31,475 nt of DNA from Tieghemiomyces parasiticus (taxonomy: Eukaryota > Kickxellomycota > Dimargaritomycetes > Dimargaritales > Dimargaritaceae). The position numbers were made by a program, and so were the translations under genes. Location: the NCBI GenBank assembly GCA_027575765.1, contig JANBPT010000544.1:1-31475 (forward strand). The letters are read 5' to 3'. Positions 9,155 through 20,549 of this stretch are shown one piece after another. Every line of letters begins with the position of its first letter. Positions within the stretch are counted from its first letter, which is position 1. Below the pieces are notes generated by a model, which saw nothing but the letters and a program-made list of their open reading frames with translations, was not told where the DNA came from and made no database searches.

Positions 9155-12093
9155 ATGACGCTGCCATTCGCTCCCCACGGAGAGGACACACGCCGCCCTA
9201 ACGAGCGGCGTCCTTCGAATACTCATGAAAACCAAGTGGTCAAGATGCTCCGTACCGCTGATGTCGAGGACATGCTCATGCCAGGTAAGCATTCGTGAAC
9301 GCAATCATGGCACCTTCCTCCCTCTGCCTGCCTTGGGGAGCCTTGGTCGCCCCACTGCCAACTGGGAGAGGGGCTTAACATGTCGGCTGTGGCTAGAGCA
9401 GGGTAACTCGAGCCTGGGTGGGTTGGGTGGACGAGAAGTGTTGCGATGAAACAGTCACACCTCGGCTGGTCGGCTCCCAATCCGCTCACCCTCCCCCCTG
9501 CGCTGACGCATGTGCGTCAAATCAGCCCTGTGCTTTCCCATAGTTCTCAGCCGCCATGCCCCTGCAGCCAAATATTCGGGCCTGATCTGCATGTTGGCTA
9601 GCCATCAGCAGTGGGATGGGGGTGGGAGACTGCTGTACTCTTTCTGCCGCTTCGGTACTACCACTAACACCATCACTAATACCACCTTTCCACCTACAGA
9701 CGTCTCCCGCGTCCTCATAATCTACACGGGCGGCACCATCGGAATGAAGAACACCGAGCACGGCTACATGCCCGAACCCAACTACTTCAGTTCCCGCCTG
9801 TCTACTCTGGGTCGGTTCCACGATTCCACCGCCAGTCTATCCCCGTATGCTCTTTCCCGCACTTCATCGACGGGGTCCATGCTTGACCTTCTGCCGCCGA
9901 ATACTGCGACGGCGACCAAACTGGCCAGTCCCGGGCCTGAATCCGACCTGCATAGCGACGCCGCGCCCACCGACTCGGAAGTTAAGGCGACGTCAGGAGG
10001 CCAGGCACCGACCACGGTGAACGGCGAGGACATTGCTAGTGACACAACCTCCGACATCGATGCGGACCCAATTGTGGAAAGCAGCATCTTCTCACCATGG
10101 CTCATCACCCCGCCGTCCCTGTATGGCAAGCGAATTCGCTACCGTGTGTTGGAGTATTGTCCTCTACTCGACTCGTGCAATATGACCATGAATCGTAAGT
10201 TTCGACGATGAAATTGCTCGCGTTCTCTTTACCCTGACTGGGCACCATCCTGGGGTGCGACTACCAGTCTAACCATTTAATCATCCACGGACCCACCTTC
10301 CTTCGCACCCACCTTCCAGATTGGATCCACATTGCCAACGACGTGGAGCGCTTTTACAGCCACTTTGACGCCTTCATCATCCTTCACGGCACTGACACGA
10401 TGGCCTACACGGCCAGCGCACTCAGCTTCCTTCTGGAGGACCTGGGCAAGACAGTGATTCTGACGGGGTCCCAGATTCCTATTTCCGAGGTGCGCAACGA
10501 CGCGATCGAGAACCTGTTAGGCGCGCTCACCATCGCGGGTCACTTTGTGATCCCAGAGGTCAGCCTCTTCTTCGGCAACACGCTGTACCGCGGAAACCGC
10601 ACGTCGAAAGTGGACGCTATGAACTTTGCAGCGTTTGACTCGCCTAACCTTCAACCGCTGGTTAAGATGGGTGTCAACATCCAGGTGAACTGGTCCGACG
10701 TGCTACGTCCCACCGCCCTCACCCGTTTTCGCGCCCATAAGAATATGAACCCTAATGTGGCTACCCTCCGTTTATTCCCCGGTATCACCGCCGCCGCCAT
10801 CCGTGCCTTCCTCCGTCCGCCCCTCGTCGGCGTAGTCCTCGAGACTTACGGCGCTGGAAACGCCCCCAACACCCGCGATGACTTTATCCGTGAGCTTCGG
10901 CTGGCCAGTGCCCGCGGTGTGGTGATTGTCAACTGTACCCAGTGTACTAAGGGACTGGTATCTGACCTTTACGCCACATCCAAGCATCTAGCCGAGGCCC
11001 AGGTCGTGCCCGGGCGGGATATGACTTCGGAGGTAGGTTGTTTATACTCTTTTTTCCTCCTTCCTCCGGGCCGTGGCTAGGATCTACGAGTCCTTTATTG
11101 TGGCCTATCGGCCATGGAATATCACGTAGCTCAGTATCCACCTTACTAGGGATCTTAGCACTTCCTTTATTTAATGCTTCTGGATCTACCCCATTTTCTG
11201 TCCGAACCATCTCCACCTCCTCTTTTTCACCCTTTGGCAGTGCGCCCTGACCAAACTGAGCTACCTACTGAGCAAGAACTATACCCCTGAGGAGTGCCGA
11301 GCCCTCATGGGTAAGAACCTGCGCGGCGAGCTCACCACTGTCGATCCGCACCACGAGCTCAAATTCCACAACCGGGTGCATCACTTTCTGCAGTACCTCG
11401 CAGCCTCCATGTTCAGCCAGCGCATGCTCGGCGACCTGTCGCAGCCGCCCGAGACGCACTCAAACGTCGACAGGAACGGTGATGCCGACGCCGGCAGCAA
11501 CGACACGGCCGAATTGGCCTGCGCCCTCCGCAGCCTCCACATGTCACACGTTGGCAGCGCCGTGGGTTCTCATGGGGACGGCGAGGTCAGCAATCCGGAG
11601 GGGGCCGTCCCGAATCTGACGACGACACGTGAGGAACGCCATGCAGTCGAAAAGACCCTTTTCCCGATCCTGATCTGTGCGGCCTCGGCCACCGGTGATT
11701 TAGACGGTCTACGGGCCCTGCGCCAGATCCTGGGCTCCCAGTTCCAGCTCAACTGCGTCGACTACTCGGGCCGTACCCCGCTCCACCTGGCCGCCGGTCG
11801 CAACCGTGCTACCGCCGTGGAGTTCTTGCTTCGTAACGGTGCCAGCGTTCACGTCCTCGATCAGGCCGGACATACCCCGCTGTTTGACGCCGTTCTGCAA
11901 CGAAACCGCCGGTGCATCGAGATGCTCGTCCTGGCTGGCGCCCATTTTAATGATAAGGAACTCGGGGAGCTTAACTTCCGCTTCCTCAAGTAAGTTGGGC
12001 GCACAAGAGGTGATATCGGGAGCAACCCGGCTTCTATCGTACCCAAAGGGAAGGAGCTGACTTGATAAACGCAAACCTAATTTAACTTCCATT

Positions 12094-12125
<32 letters not shown>

Positions 12126-12931
12126 ACTCGGCTACCTGCTTTACTCTGCCACTTTGCCCTTCTTTCAATCTGTAGTGCCGCGGTCAAGGGCGATATAGAC
12201 CTCCTCGAAATGTTCGTTCTGGGTGGGATGGATGTGAATCGACCTGGCTTTGACAATCGTACCGCCCTACACCTCGTAAGTATGATAACAAAGCGTTCTC
12301 TTTCGACACGGTAGGGGGCGGGGCTTAATCCCCCTTACCCAGTGGCTGGAACGAAGAGGCTTGCGATGTACGGGACATGATGCCCTCTTTCGTACACCCC
12401 TCTCTCCCCTCCCTACGCGCTGGTGTTCACCTCCCCGCGTCCTCCAACTATCCATCATTAACTCCTCCTCGTCCTTGTCCTCCTCCCATGGCCTCACCAC
12501 GATAACCAGGCTTGCTCGGCAGGTCAGGTCAAGTCAGTCACGTACTTGCTGGACCACCCTAAGATTAAACTTGGCCTCCGTGACCGTTGGGGTCGCACAG
12601 CCCTCGAAGATAGCCAGGCTTTCTATGACACCATGTCTGACAATGGTAAGCTCTAACGGGTAATTCAACCATGATACTATCCCTCGTACTGTGCCAGCGC
12701 AACCGTATATTGTACATTAGATTAGAAATGATAGTCGCGCGATTCAGACCTCGTATCCTGGGGACAAATCATCTCCTTTTTCACCGTCTAACTGTCGCGT
12801 CTTCTACCGTTTCACCCGCCGGCATTGATTCTACCTTATCACCAGACGGAACCAGTCGCCACAAGAAGGGCACGATGCGGATCCTGATTCAGCTACTCAA
12901 AGAAAAGGTTAACCAGCTTAATCAAATCTAA
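9155..12931 (+). CDS. Type I L-asparaginase with C-terminal ankyrin repeats, seven exons
   Basis: Exons 9155-9284, 9700-10194, 10320-11032, 11241-11989, 12176-12275, 12510-12645 and 12846-12931 join to 802 aa. All introns (415, 125, 208, 186, 234 and 200 nt) are GT-AG and each junction restores the frame. The enzyme hydrolyses L-asparagine to aspartate and ammonia. Seen: motif 1 TGGTIG (53-58) with the nucleophilic threonine, motif 2 HGTDTMAYT (from 231) and KTVILTGSQIPI. Ankyrin repeats occupy about 590-780 (GRTPLHLAA 623-631, AGHTPLFDA 655-663, NRTALHLAC near 724-733), the architecture of eukaryotic cytosolic asparaginase/lysophospholipase (ASPG type). A Ser/Thr/Pro-rich insertion of about 90 residues separates motifs 1 and 2 and is absent from the bacterial and human enzymes as I know them. 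There is no signal peptide, so it is cytosolic. The last exon is supported by phase only. Reading through donor 12646 would instead end the protein at a TAA a few codons later. Confidence 0.93.
12102..12125 (+). repeat. (CT)n microsatellite in asparaginase intron 4
   Basis: An uninterrupted CT run follows a C-tract about 50 nt before the 3' splice site at 12175. It acts as, or extends, the polypyrimidine tract of this intron. Confidence 0.9.
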
Positions 12932-13747
12932 CCCAGGGTGACATTTACAGCTTCTTTTTCCTTCTATAAATCAGTCTTCGTTTTCCGCACTTGGAAGGGT
13001 ATGCCGTCTTACAGTTAAAGTGGGGGGGAAGTGGAAGAGGGTGCATACATAATTTATGGTCTACAATGCAATAACGAAAAACAAAAAAATCTAAGATATA
13101 CTATGCACAGCGCAAAATTATGAACCAAAACTAGCACGGCACGGATTGAAATAAACGACAACAAAACTGCATGGCTATGTACACTCTAAGTGATCGGAGG
13201 GTAACTCGCATAGAAAGGTCAATAAGGTTCCCCAGTGCAAATGGGCATAGGCACGGCATACTAGAGTGGAGAAAATAGGGGGGATCGCCCTCAAGGGTAA
13301 CAGAGAGGAGAGGAGTCAAAGACATGAGATGATTGGATCTCGTAACCCGGGTCAACGGGCAGCGACGATGCAACAACGTCGTGGTGTAAAGTGAGACATG
13401 AGGAGAGAAGGGGTGACATAGGAAGAGAAAAAGGGAAGAGTGGAGGTATAGTAGGTGATATAGAGGGTGCAATGAAACTATGTACATAGAGTGGAGGGAT
13501 GGAGGATGATGTGAGGCATGACACACCCACACACACACACACACCAACCTCAACCGTCTACTCGATCCTCTACTAGCCTGCAAGTTTGTTTACACTCTCC
13601 CGTTCTATCCAGCCCGGAGCACAGATATCTAGAGGCCGCGGGCGAGTAACGATTGCGTAAAGACCCCCCTCACCCAATCGCTACCCCCCCCCTAAAAAAG
13701 GTGAGTTTTGCCACGACAAGGGGAGAGTGGGGGCAATGGCAAAGTAA
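12932..13747. other. Convergent intergenic region
   Basis: This lies between the 3' ends of the asparaginase (plus) and NF-YC (minus) genes, so it should hold both 3' UTRs. Purine-rich stretches give low-complexity minus-strand frames. An (AC)n microsatellite sits at 13529-13544. No gene seen. Confidence 0.6.
13529..13544 (+). repeat. (AC)n microsatellite
   Basis: A pure AC run preceded by ACACACCC lies in the shared 3' flank of the asparaginase and NF-YC genes. Confidence 0.9.
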
Positions 13748-16700
13748 TTACTGGTGCGGCGGGTTGCCGTAGTGCTGCTGTCCACCACGTTGGTGCTGCG
13801 GGGACATAAGTGGCTGCGAGCCAGCCACGCCCTGCTGGCCCTGGTAGGTGGCGTAGGGTTGGGAGTAGAACCCTTGGGCACCCTGGCCTTGCAGCATCCC
13901 AGGCTGCGAACCTTGGATTGGACTCTGGCCAGGGTTGACACCGCTGGGCGTGGGAGGCTGCTGCATAAGCTGGTTGCGGAGGTACTGCATCTGCATCAAC
14001 TGCTGCTGGGGCAGTCCCGACTGACCCGCGGGCGGGATCTGGGATTGATCGGCCTAGGTTCAAGCCATAGCGAAGTGCGGAAGAGAGATGGAGGGGCGAT
14101 GGTGATACAGGACATTATAGTACATTTGCGACGAGGTTAGATATGGGGGTCGCTGGCGGGGCGTCAAGAAGGCGCCTGGGATGAAACCTAGGAGCGCTAA
14201 ATACCGAGTCCTACCACCCGGAGAGATGGTCACAATAGCTTGACAACGAGTAAACTAATCCAACTTACCGTGGCGTACTGGTGACCCTGGGGGAACTGCG
14301 TGGTCATGTAAGAATAGTGCGGGTTGGTGTGGGGTAGGTTGCTGTGGAAATCGGGCTTATCAGAGGACTTGGTGGGTGTAGCCCGAACCGTCTCTTCGCG
14401 CGGTACGATATCGATGAGGAAGTCGAACATGTCGGTCTTGGTGATGGCGCTAGCAATGTCGCTGCGCTGCAGCGTCCGACGTTTGTTTTCCTCGGCGTGC
14501 ATCCAGGCTCGCAGGGTAAGTTCATGGATCATGATCTCACTGATGGCGGCGGGGAAACGGGTGAATGGGAGGTTGGATGGTATTGTTAGCCTGTGTACCC
14601 GGGTCTCCTATCCGGTGGGATACGCGTTATAAGGATGTAACGAAGGGCGGTGGATTACGCCCCATATAATAGCCAGTTGCAAAAGCAAAACTAAAAACAA
14701 TCGGCGCCACACAACGAACGGCGGTCAGTAGGACCGCGTAACTAATTATAGCGGAGCCCAGGCGTGGGGAGGCGGGGAGATGGACAATGCCTATAGCGGT
14801 ACACAGTTGAGATTGATGGGAATATGCGGTGAGCAGCCAACGGCGAACCGCGGCCAGCCGTGATTCCTCCACAGAACGCCTCAATAACATTTGATCCCGC
14901 CATGAGGTCCCGGCCAGAAGGTCGGTGGGCACACTTCGGGTAGATCATAAATAGTTAAAAGAAAACACACTACAGCCGGCCAACCGGTAAGGAGGAAGCT
15001 GAAGGGACAAGGTGGGGGGTGGTCTATTGGCACCAAGGCCCAATGACGCCGCAGCGCCACACTGCCTAAAATCAACCAGTGCCTCCGCCCGGTCGGCAGC
15101 CACAGTACCCAGTCGCTGACCAGTAGTAGTTGGAAAAAAATAACACTATAGACGGGATGAAACTTACCAGGCCTTGGCGAATATGATTGGAGCCTAGGCC
15201 AATGGCGATGCGGTGGTGGGGGATCAGAGTGGTGGGCATATATGTAAGGTTCCGTACGTTAGCAACTTCCGACTACCCCCATGGTAGCACAAGATGGCCG
15301 ACGGGCTTGCGTTGAACTTTTTAGGTAAATTATACGTAAAGTATCCAGGGGCTGAGGATTAGAAGTGGTGGAGCCCAGGTAGGACCCCGAAACTTACCTC
15401 CGCGCTGATCATCTAGAGGTACATATTACGTCACATTAGTATTGTACAAAATACCAAGGTGGACATGCAATTAGCAGGTGCGGATCACGGTCGAAGGGAG
15501 GGGGACATTATGGTCAATAAAGTATTCGATACCAATAGGGGGACCGTGTTAGTGAACCGAAACTAGCAGTAGCAGCACTACGACACATTGGTGGCCAGGG
15601 GGAAATGGATGAAGATGGGTGATAGCTAGGCCCGTCCCAGGAGAAACCACGTCTACCAAGCCCTCAGGTTACAATCAAGCGAAAAAGGGAGAAGGGGTTC
15701 AGCAAACCCGAGGGGGCCTGAGCATGCGGCATGGTGCCTAAGGCTGGACGGGTTGGGAAGGAGACGGCCAGCGTCGTGGTACGGTTAAAGGATCAACCCT
15801 TGAGTGTACGGAGAGGACTGGTGTACTGTACCCGGCGCTCTTGTTCACCACCTCAACCCTTCCAGCCTCTCTTCTCCACGCGGCGCCAATCCCGATCGAG
15901 CGTCACCTGGTCTCGCACACACCGTAGCAGGCGATGACTAGCCTCAACAGGACGCATCTGAACGAGAAAGGGAGGTCGGCACCGGCGTCACCTGAGCGAC
16001 GAGATAGTAGACCCCATGTCGGGCCATCTTGTCCGCCCGCTCTGCCCTATTGTTTATCCAAGTCACGCCGGGCGCAGACGGCCAGGTGAGAGGATCACGT
16101 GTAAGTACACAGTGGAGCGAGAGGGGGGGACACTTGCAACTCTAGGCCGAATATGCCGGGCCGGCTCGTATCCACCATTAAGTGACTTCCGTTAAACCCA
16201 TTCGTCCTCCACCGTCACGTCAACCGGCCCTGGGGAATACACAATCGGCCCCTACTCTTTCCGTGGCCCGCACTGTACTCACTACGTTGGAAGAGGAGTG
16301 TGGTGTGGCTAACGGACCTTCAGAGAGTGGTAACTTCCGAGGGTATTGATCTGCGCGTGCGATCCGGTTGACTAACCACTGCCCCGGGGCGACTGAAAAT
16401 GGGAGTAACGGAGGTCTCACCGACGTTACCCACCCCCAAAGGAAAAGGTAAGCGGGAAGGAGGGGCGATCCAGGGAACAGAACGGGTACGGGTAGTAGCA
16501 GTGGCGGCGTGGCTAAGTATCCACCTACTCGCCCACCTCCAGGCTTTCCGTAGCAACTACATACCGAAGGGCGCCAAAGTCACCCCCGATGGCCGCCCCG
16601 AAAAAAAAGTCCAAGAAATAGAGTGAATAATAATTCCCACTCGCAGTGGAAACTCACCTTAACGTCTTCGTCGGTCTTCATGACCTTCTTGATACGGGCA

Positions 16701-16990
16701 AGTGGAAGCTGGTGGACCTTGAACTCGAGTTCGCCGGTCTGAATGTCGTGGACCTGGGCGTTCCAGAACAAATTGAGCTGTTGAGCCTGGTGCGGGAGTA
16801 GGGCCTGCGAATGGTGGCCGTGGGCGGACGACGGTACGCCGGCTGCATGATTGAGGTAGCTGGGTGGGGCCTGGGCGGACAGACCTAGCTGGAGGTTGGG
16901 GTCCATAAACTGCTGGTTTAGACCGGGGTAGCCGCCGGGCTGCTGCACCTGTCCGGGCAGGTTGTAGTTGGGGTTGGACTGATCGGCCAT
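13748..16990 (-). CDS. HAP5: NF-YC / Hap5, CCAAT-binding factor subunit, five exons with two micro-exons
   Basis: Exons in coding order are 16990-16658, 15412-15398 (15 nt), 15193-15168 (26 nt), 14539-14269 and 14053-13748, joining to 316 aa. Introns are 1245, 204, 628 and 215 nt. NF-YC is the histone-fold subunit that pairs with NF-YB/Hap3 and then NF-YA/Hap2 to bind CCAAT boxes in promoters. Seen: [28 protein letters not shown] (about 93-111), MISAE from the micro-exon, APIIFAKAC (117-125), then [12 protein letters not shown] and [19 protein letters not shown] with [11 protein letters not shown]. Each splice lands on the correct conserved residue and phase, which makes the two tiny exons secure. 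The N-terminal 75 residues are Q/P/N-rich and the C-terminal 100 are Q/G/P-rich, typical of the activation regions. Start ATG 16990 is followed by GCC. Intron 1 is unusually long. Confidence 0.95.
15398..15412 (-). other. 15-nt micro-exon of the NF-YC gene
   Basis: The sequence encodes exactly MISAE in phase 0. Acceptor CTCTAG precedes it and donor GTAAGT follows on the minus strand. These five residues are the invariant start of the second histone-fold segment between DEDVK and APIIFAKA, so skipping the exon would keep the frame but delete part of the fold. Confidence 0.92.
16399..16626 (+). other. Open frame inside NF-YC intron 1, opposite strand
   Basis: A 75-codon ATG-initiated frame lies on the plus strand within intron 1 of the minus-strand NF-YC gene. 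It contains a donor-like GTAAGC at about 16447 and an acceptor-like CTCCAG before GCTTTCC near 16541. Reading without splicing gives a basic protein ending KKVQEIE; other splice choices end in PKKKSKK. No family is recognised. It may be a nested small gene, a reason for the unusual intron length, or chance. Confidence 0.15.
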
Positions 16991-18069
16991 GGCGAGTACG
17001 GGAGGGGCTGGAAGTTGAGACGCGTCGCGAAAAACCCCCCACCGTCACATACACACAGCACAGGACGGAGCGTGGCGACAGCAAGGGCGGCACCGACAGC
17101 GACGACGGCGGGGTTACCGGGGGGAATGGTCAACGGCCGAGTCAGAATGGGCGGTGCAGTCGCCGGGTAGTGGAAAGTACGGGCGTAGAACGGCGGGCGA
17201 GCGGTGCGGTGTGGCGGTGGGCAGGTGGCACAAGGCGGGAGGAAAGGTATGCAGGGTGGAACGCCGGGTCGTTCAGGAGTTTGGCGATTCGTGAATTAGA
17301 GACTAGTAAGTTTGAGTTGCGGGGTCCTCTTCTCGAACGACGGTGGCCATAAGGCGTATTCTATAGGATAAAATCAGCTGCCTAAGACTCCCGGGCTCTA
17401 TGCTTATGGGAACAAAACGAGAGTACACGGAAGGAACGAAAGCGGACAAGCCCCAGTGGTTGCACTTCCACGAGGGCAGCAGCCGTAAGCGAGCGAGACA
17501 AAAGTGGCTGGGGAAGGTAGCGGTCTAGAAGGGGGTGGGGCGCATAGACGCGGAAGGGAATAGCGAAGCAGGCGAGGAGTGCGCCCGAGCCCGCTTATAT
17601 GCACTTCACAACGCACCAGCCCGCCCCCATCAGCCTTCACACCTTCGCCTCGACACCCTGACCGGCTGACGACGACACGCCGACGCCATACACCCCCCGA
17701 CGATACAGTACAATGCCCAAGGGCGAATAGAAATCTAGCCAAATTCCCTGTTAAGGATGATATGGCAATCATCATGCCTTGTCCTTGTCTACCTTTCGAG
17801 AGTGCATTACCTACCTGGTGGAACAAACAGCCTATATCAGTGGAGCAGTAGTGATGGGTCTAAGGGGAGGGCAACCCACGTCGCAGAAATGTTGATAGGC
17901 AAAAATTAAATGTGGCGGTAACTAGATGCAAAAATAAAACAGGTAAAGGAGCCAGGATCGAGGGAGCGGTCCGAAAACCGTCTGGATTTATGGGATGGGG
18001 AGGTCGTGGAGAAGGCTGTAGTGAAGGAGAGAGGGTGCGCCCCAAAGTGCATTATAAAGTAGGCCAGAC

Positions 18070-18118
18070 GGCTGACCAATCGGCTGGGCGGTGCCGTCGA
18101 GGCGCCGCGCAGTCATTG
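18070..18118. promoter_or_regulatory. Paired CCAAT boxes upstream of NF-YC
   Basis: GACCAATCGG near 18072 and an inverted ATTGGC near 18112 resemble NF-Y/HAP binding sites, with a TTATAAAG at about 18051. They lie about 1.1 kb upstream of the NF-YC start. They could feed back on NF-YC or belong to an unrecognised plus-strand transcript. The motifs are short, so this is tentative. Confidence 0.25.
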
Positions 18119-19022
18119 GCATGTGGATAGGGCCGAGCGCCCACGCCATAGTCATTACGCCCACGCCCCCCTCTTTGCTACAGCTTCGTCAGCCACCCGC
18201 CTGCCCGCCCGCCTGATTATTTTTGACCCGACTACGGAAAAAAAATCGTGCATCAACTCCTCCAACGCCCCCCCGTTCTTTCGTCCTTGTCCCCCCAGTC
18301 AGCTATGCCACAATAGACTGTTTTGTGCGCCGTAGGCGGAGCGAGTGGCGTAGATAGTGGGGAAGGGGATGGGGCGGAAGAACCGGCAAGCAGGGTGGAA
18401 CTAACGGCATTCCTTCTCACACTGCGCCTCGTGGGCGGCGGGCGGGGGGTTCATTGCTTCCCCCCTTAGCAAATCAGATCATCGGTAACGCCAGTCCAAG
18501 GCCGCTATTGCCAGACCTAAACATCTAGGCTTTCTGGTATGAGGTGGTGGTAGCGGTCAACCGGCCATTAAGTGCCTGGGCCGTAATTCTACCTGCGTGG
18601 TTGGGCCAGCCTCTAGACTCCGCCGGTTGTTTATTTGATGGCGAGTCGCTTCTCATGTCGTGTATGCGCTTCGCAGAAACGGTCCAACGGCGGCACCATT
18701 GAGTAAAGTTAAATAATCAAGTCTACCTATACACTGGCTGCGACATAATACACATTTCTCAATTCTACACATTGTGCCAAGTTCAGCATCCTCGCGTACG
18801 GTGGTAAACCCGTGCTTTCAGACCAACTATAGCTCATCAGCGATTCTTTGCGGTGTCAGGGCTTCGGCCTTGGTTGGGGTGTGTTCGGCATTGCTGCTCC
18901 ATGTTCTGGGTACCCGCCAATCATCATTTTTGGGCACCTTATGTGTTCCAGTCGTCGCCATGATATAGCCGAGTGCCATGTACTTGTGAAGTGAGGCGGT
19001 AAGTCTTATTAAAGGACCGCCT

Positions 19023-19500
19023 TGGTGCTGGTAGAAGAGTGCCCAGCAGACAAGCTCTTACGTGTCAACGGCAGACGCGTTTACGATTGCTGTATCTACA
19101 GCGCGAAAGGAAAATGCCGATGACATCCCATAGGATGTTTGCACAGCACAATTTCGCTTGGGGTCATATTTGGGCTAACCTTGAGCACTTCACCCTGCTA
19201 TAGTTTTACAACTGTTCATCGGCAAGGGTAAAAATAAAGCAAACCGTTACATGGACTGTGAGGCCATCGTATAGAAGCCACCCTCCTCACATCCTCAAGG
19301 GACACAATACTCATTACTTAATATCTAGCCGGCATGCGCCGTGGTTGGTTGTAGTTTCTACATATTGCAGAATGAGTCCAGTGCAGGATTGGCTGATGCC
19401 CTCCGAGGGACCAATCGGCGTCGTCCAAGCCAAGTGTTATCGGAATGGATCGACAAGTCCAGCGCCGCCCGTCGAGTCCCGCCGCCTTCCTTATTCCCGT
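19023..19500 (+). pseudogene. Decayed Ty3/gypsy-type retrotransposon, RNase H fragment
   Basis: One reading frame carries, in the right order, several landmarks of a retroelement RNase H domain. They are STADAFTIAVS from 19065 (family pattern L.TDAS..G.GAVL), LFIGKGKNKANRYMDCEAIV at 19212-19271 (pattern F.SRKL..AE.RY...E.LAIV) and FYILQNESSAGLADALR up to about 19406 (pattern Y..G..N..ADALSR). Spacing over about 110 residues fits the domain. At least five stop codons interrupt the frame, so it is dead. Reverse transcriptase, integrase and LTRs cannot be made out around it. Ty3/gypsy is favoured over other LTR elements because of the ADAL-type end. Confidence 0.5.
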
Positions 19501-20549
19501 TATTTTCAGACGCTGGATAGGCAATACCCAGCGTCAAACTGCTGGCTGGATAGTCGAGGCGTTGTACCCGATGTCAACGCAATAGCCCTGGTAGCCCTAT
19601 GTCAGGAACTGGACCTTGTTCCGCTCGTTGCAACTTGTAGGGGCTGTTAAGTACTTGGTGGGTAGTAGTAAGAAAACCAAGGTAGTTGGTATATCTGTCA
19701 AACCAATTCAATTGTCCTAGTGTCAATAAACAGTCACTCTGCGTCGATACAAGATACAAGGCTGAGCTCCAGGGCGATGCCTCTATCCAGACATGCCGGC
19801 GTACCGGTATCCAGGGGCTCCAAACGTGGCCTTTACATCAGCCTGTCTCTCACCCTGGGCCAGAAAATATTGTGGGAAAAGTCCACGTCGCATTGGAGGG
19901 TGACGGTATCTTTTATCCGTAAGCAAACACCACTCTCGTGCTACAAGGATCACCTCATATATTCACTGCCCTCATAAATTGGCGAGAGTCACATAATTTT
20001 AACCTTCCTGCTTTACTGTCCGGCCGAGTGGTGCGGAAACCCTGGATTTCGAGGCCCATCCACAGTGTAAGACGTGGGCAAAGGCCTACGGTCTGGCGAG
20101 GGGCGAGGGAAGGGGCTATCCCATAGACTCTTTCCTGAAGGAAAGTGGCAGCACATAGGTTGCCGTCAAGCTGAATCACGGTTTTGGGTTCAGCGGGGAT
20201 GGGTTCGGTGACCAATAGCACACTGCCCGCCTAATAGTTGAATTATCGCCGTTAGAAACGACCGCAGAAAGGCCGAACAGGCCTCTTGCTTACTTTGGGC
20301 TACATCAACAAGGTGGACGTGCCATTTCTCCAGCATGGTCTCTTGTCGAGCCAACCGATTTTACCGCTTACTTATTATCCAGGTCGGCATTTCCATAATA
20401 GCTAAACAGAAGTTATGAGTTCTTACTTGTATGCGTTGGGTTTCGTGAGAAAACCGATACACAGCCCTTACGGATGCAAGGCGGCCACCAAAGTGCCGTT
20501 AAACTCCTCTCTCCACGGCCGCCAGCGAGTTCGGCGTTGGGGCTACCAT

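Larger units (their letters stand above)
16991..20549. other. Gene-poor region upstream of NF-YC
   Basis: The left part (to about 18.1 kb) is the promoter side of NF-YC and is GC-rich, with CCAAT-type motifs near 18072 (GACCAATCGG) and 18112 (ATTGGC). Open frames at 17404-17851 and 17912-18335 have low-complexity translations. The middle holds a decayed retroelement fragment (about 19.02-19.50 kb). No intact gene is recognised between 19.5 kb and the reductase stop codon. Confidence 0.5.

Noticed and set aside
12646..12658. Asparaginase ending by read-through at a TAA just after exon 6
   Set aside because: Splicing at the GTAAGC donor to the CAG at 12845 keeps the frame and adds a lysine-rich helix with a clean stop. 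It is considered more likely, though not proven.
19955..20221. 88-codon minus-strand ORF downstream of the retroelement fragment
   Set aside because: No recognised domain. I considered a retroelement polyprotein piece but found no motif to support it.
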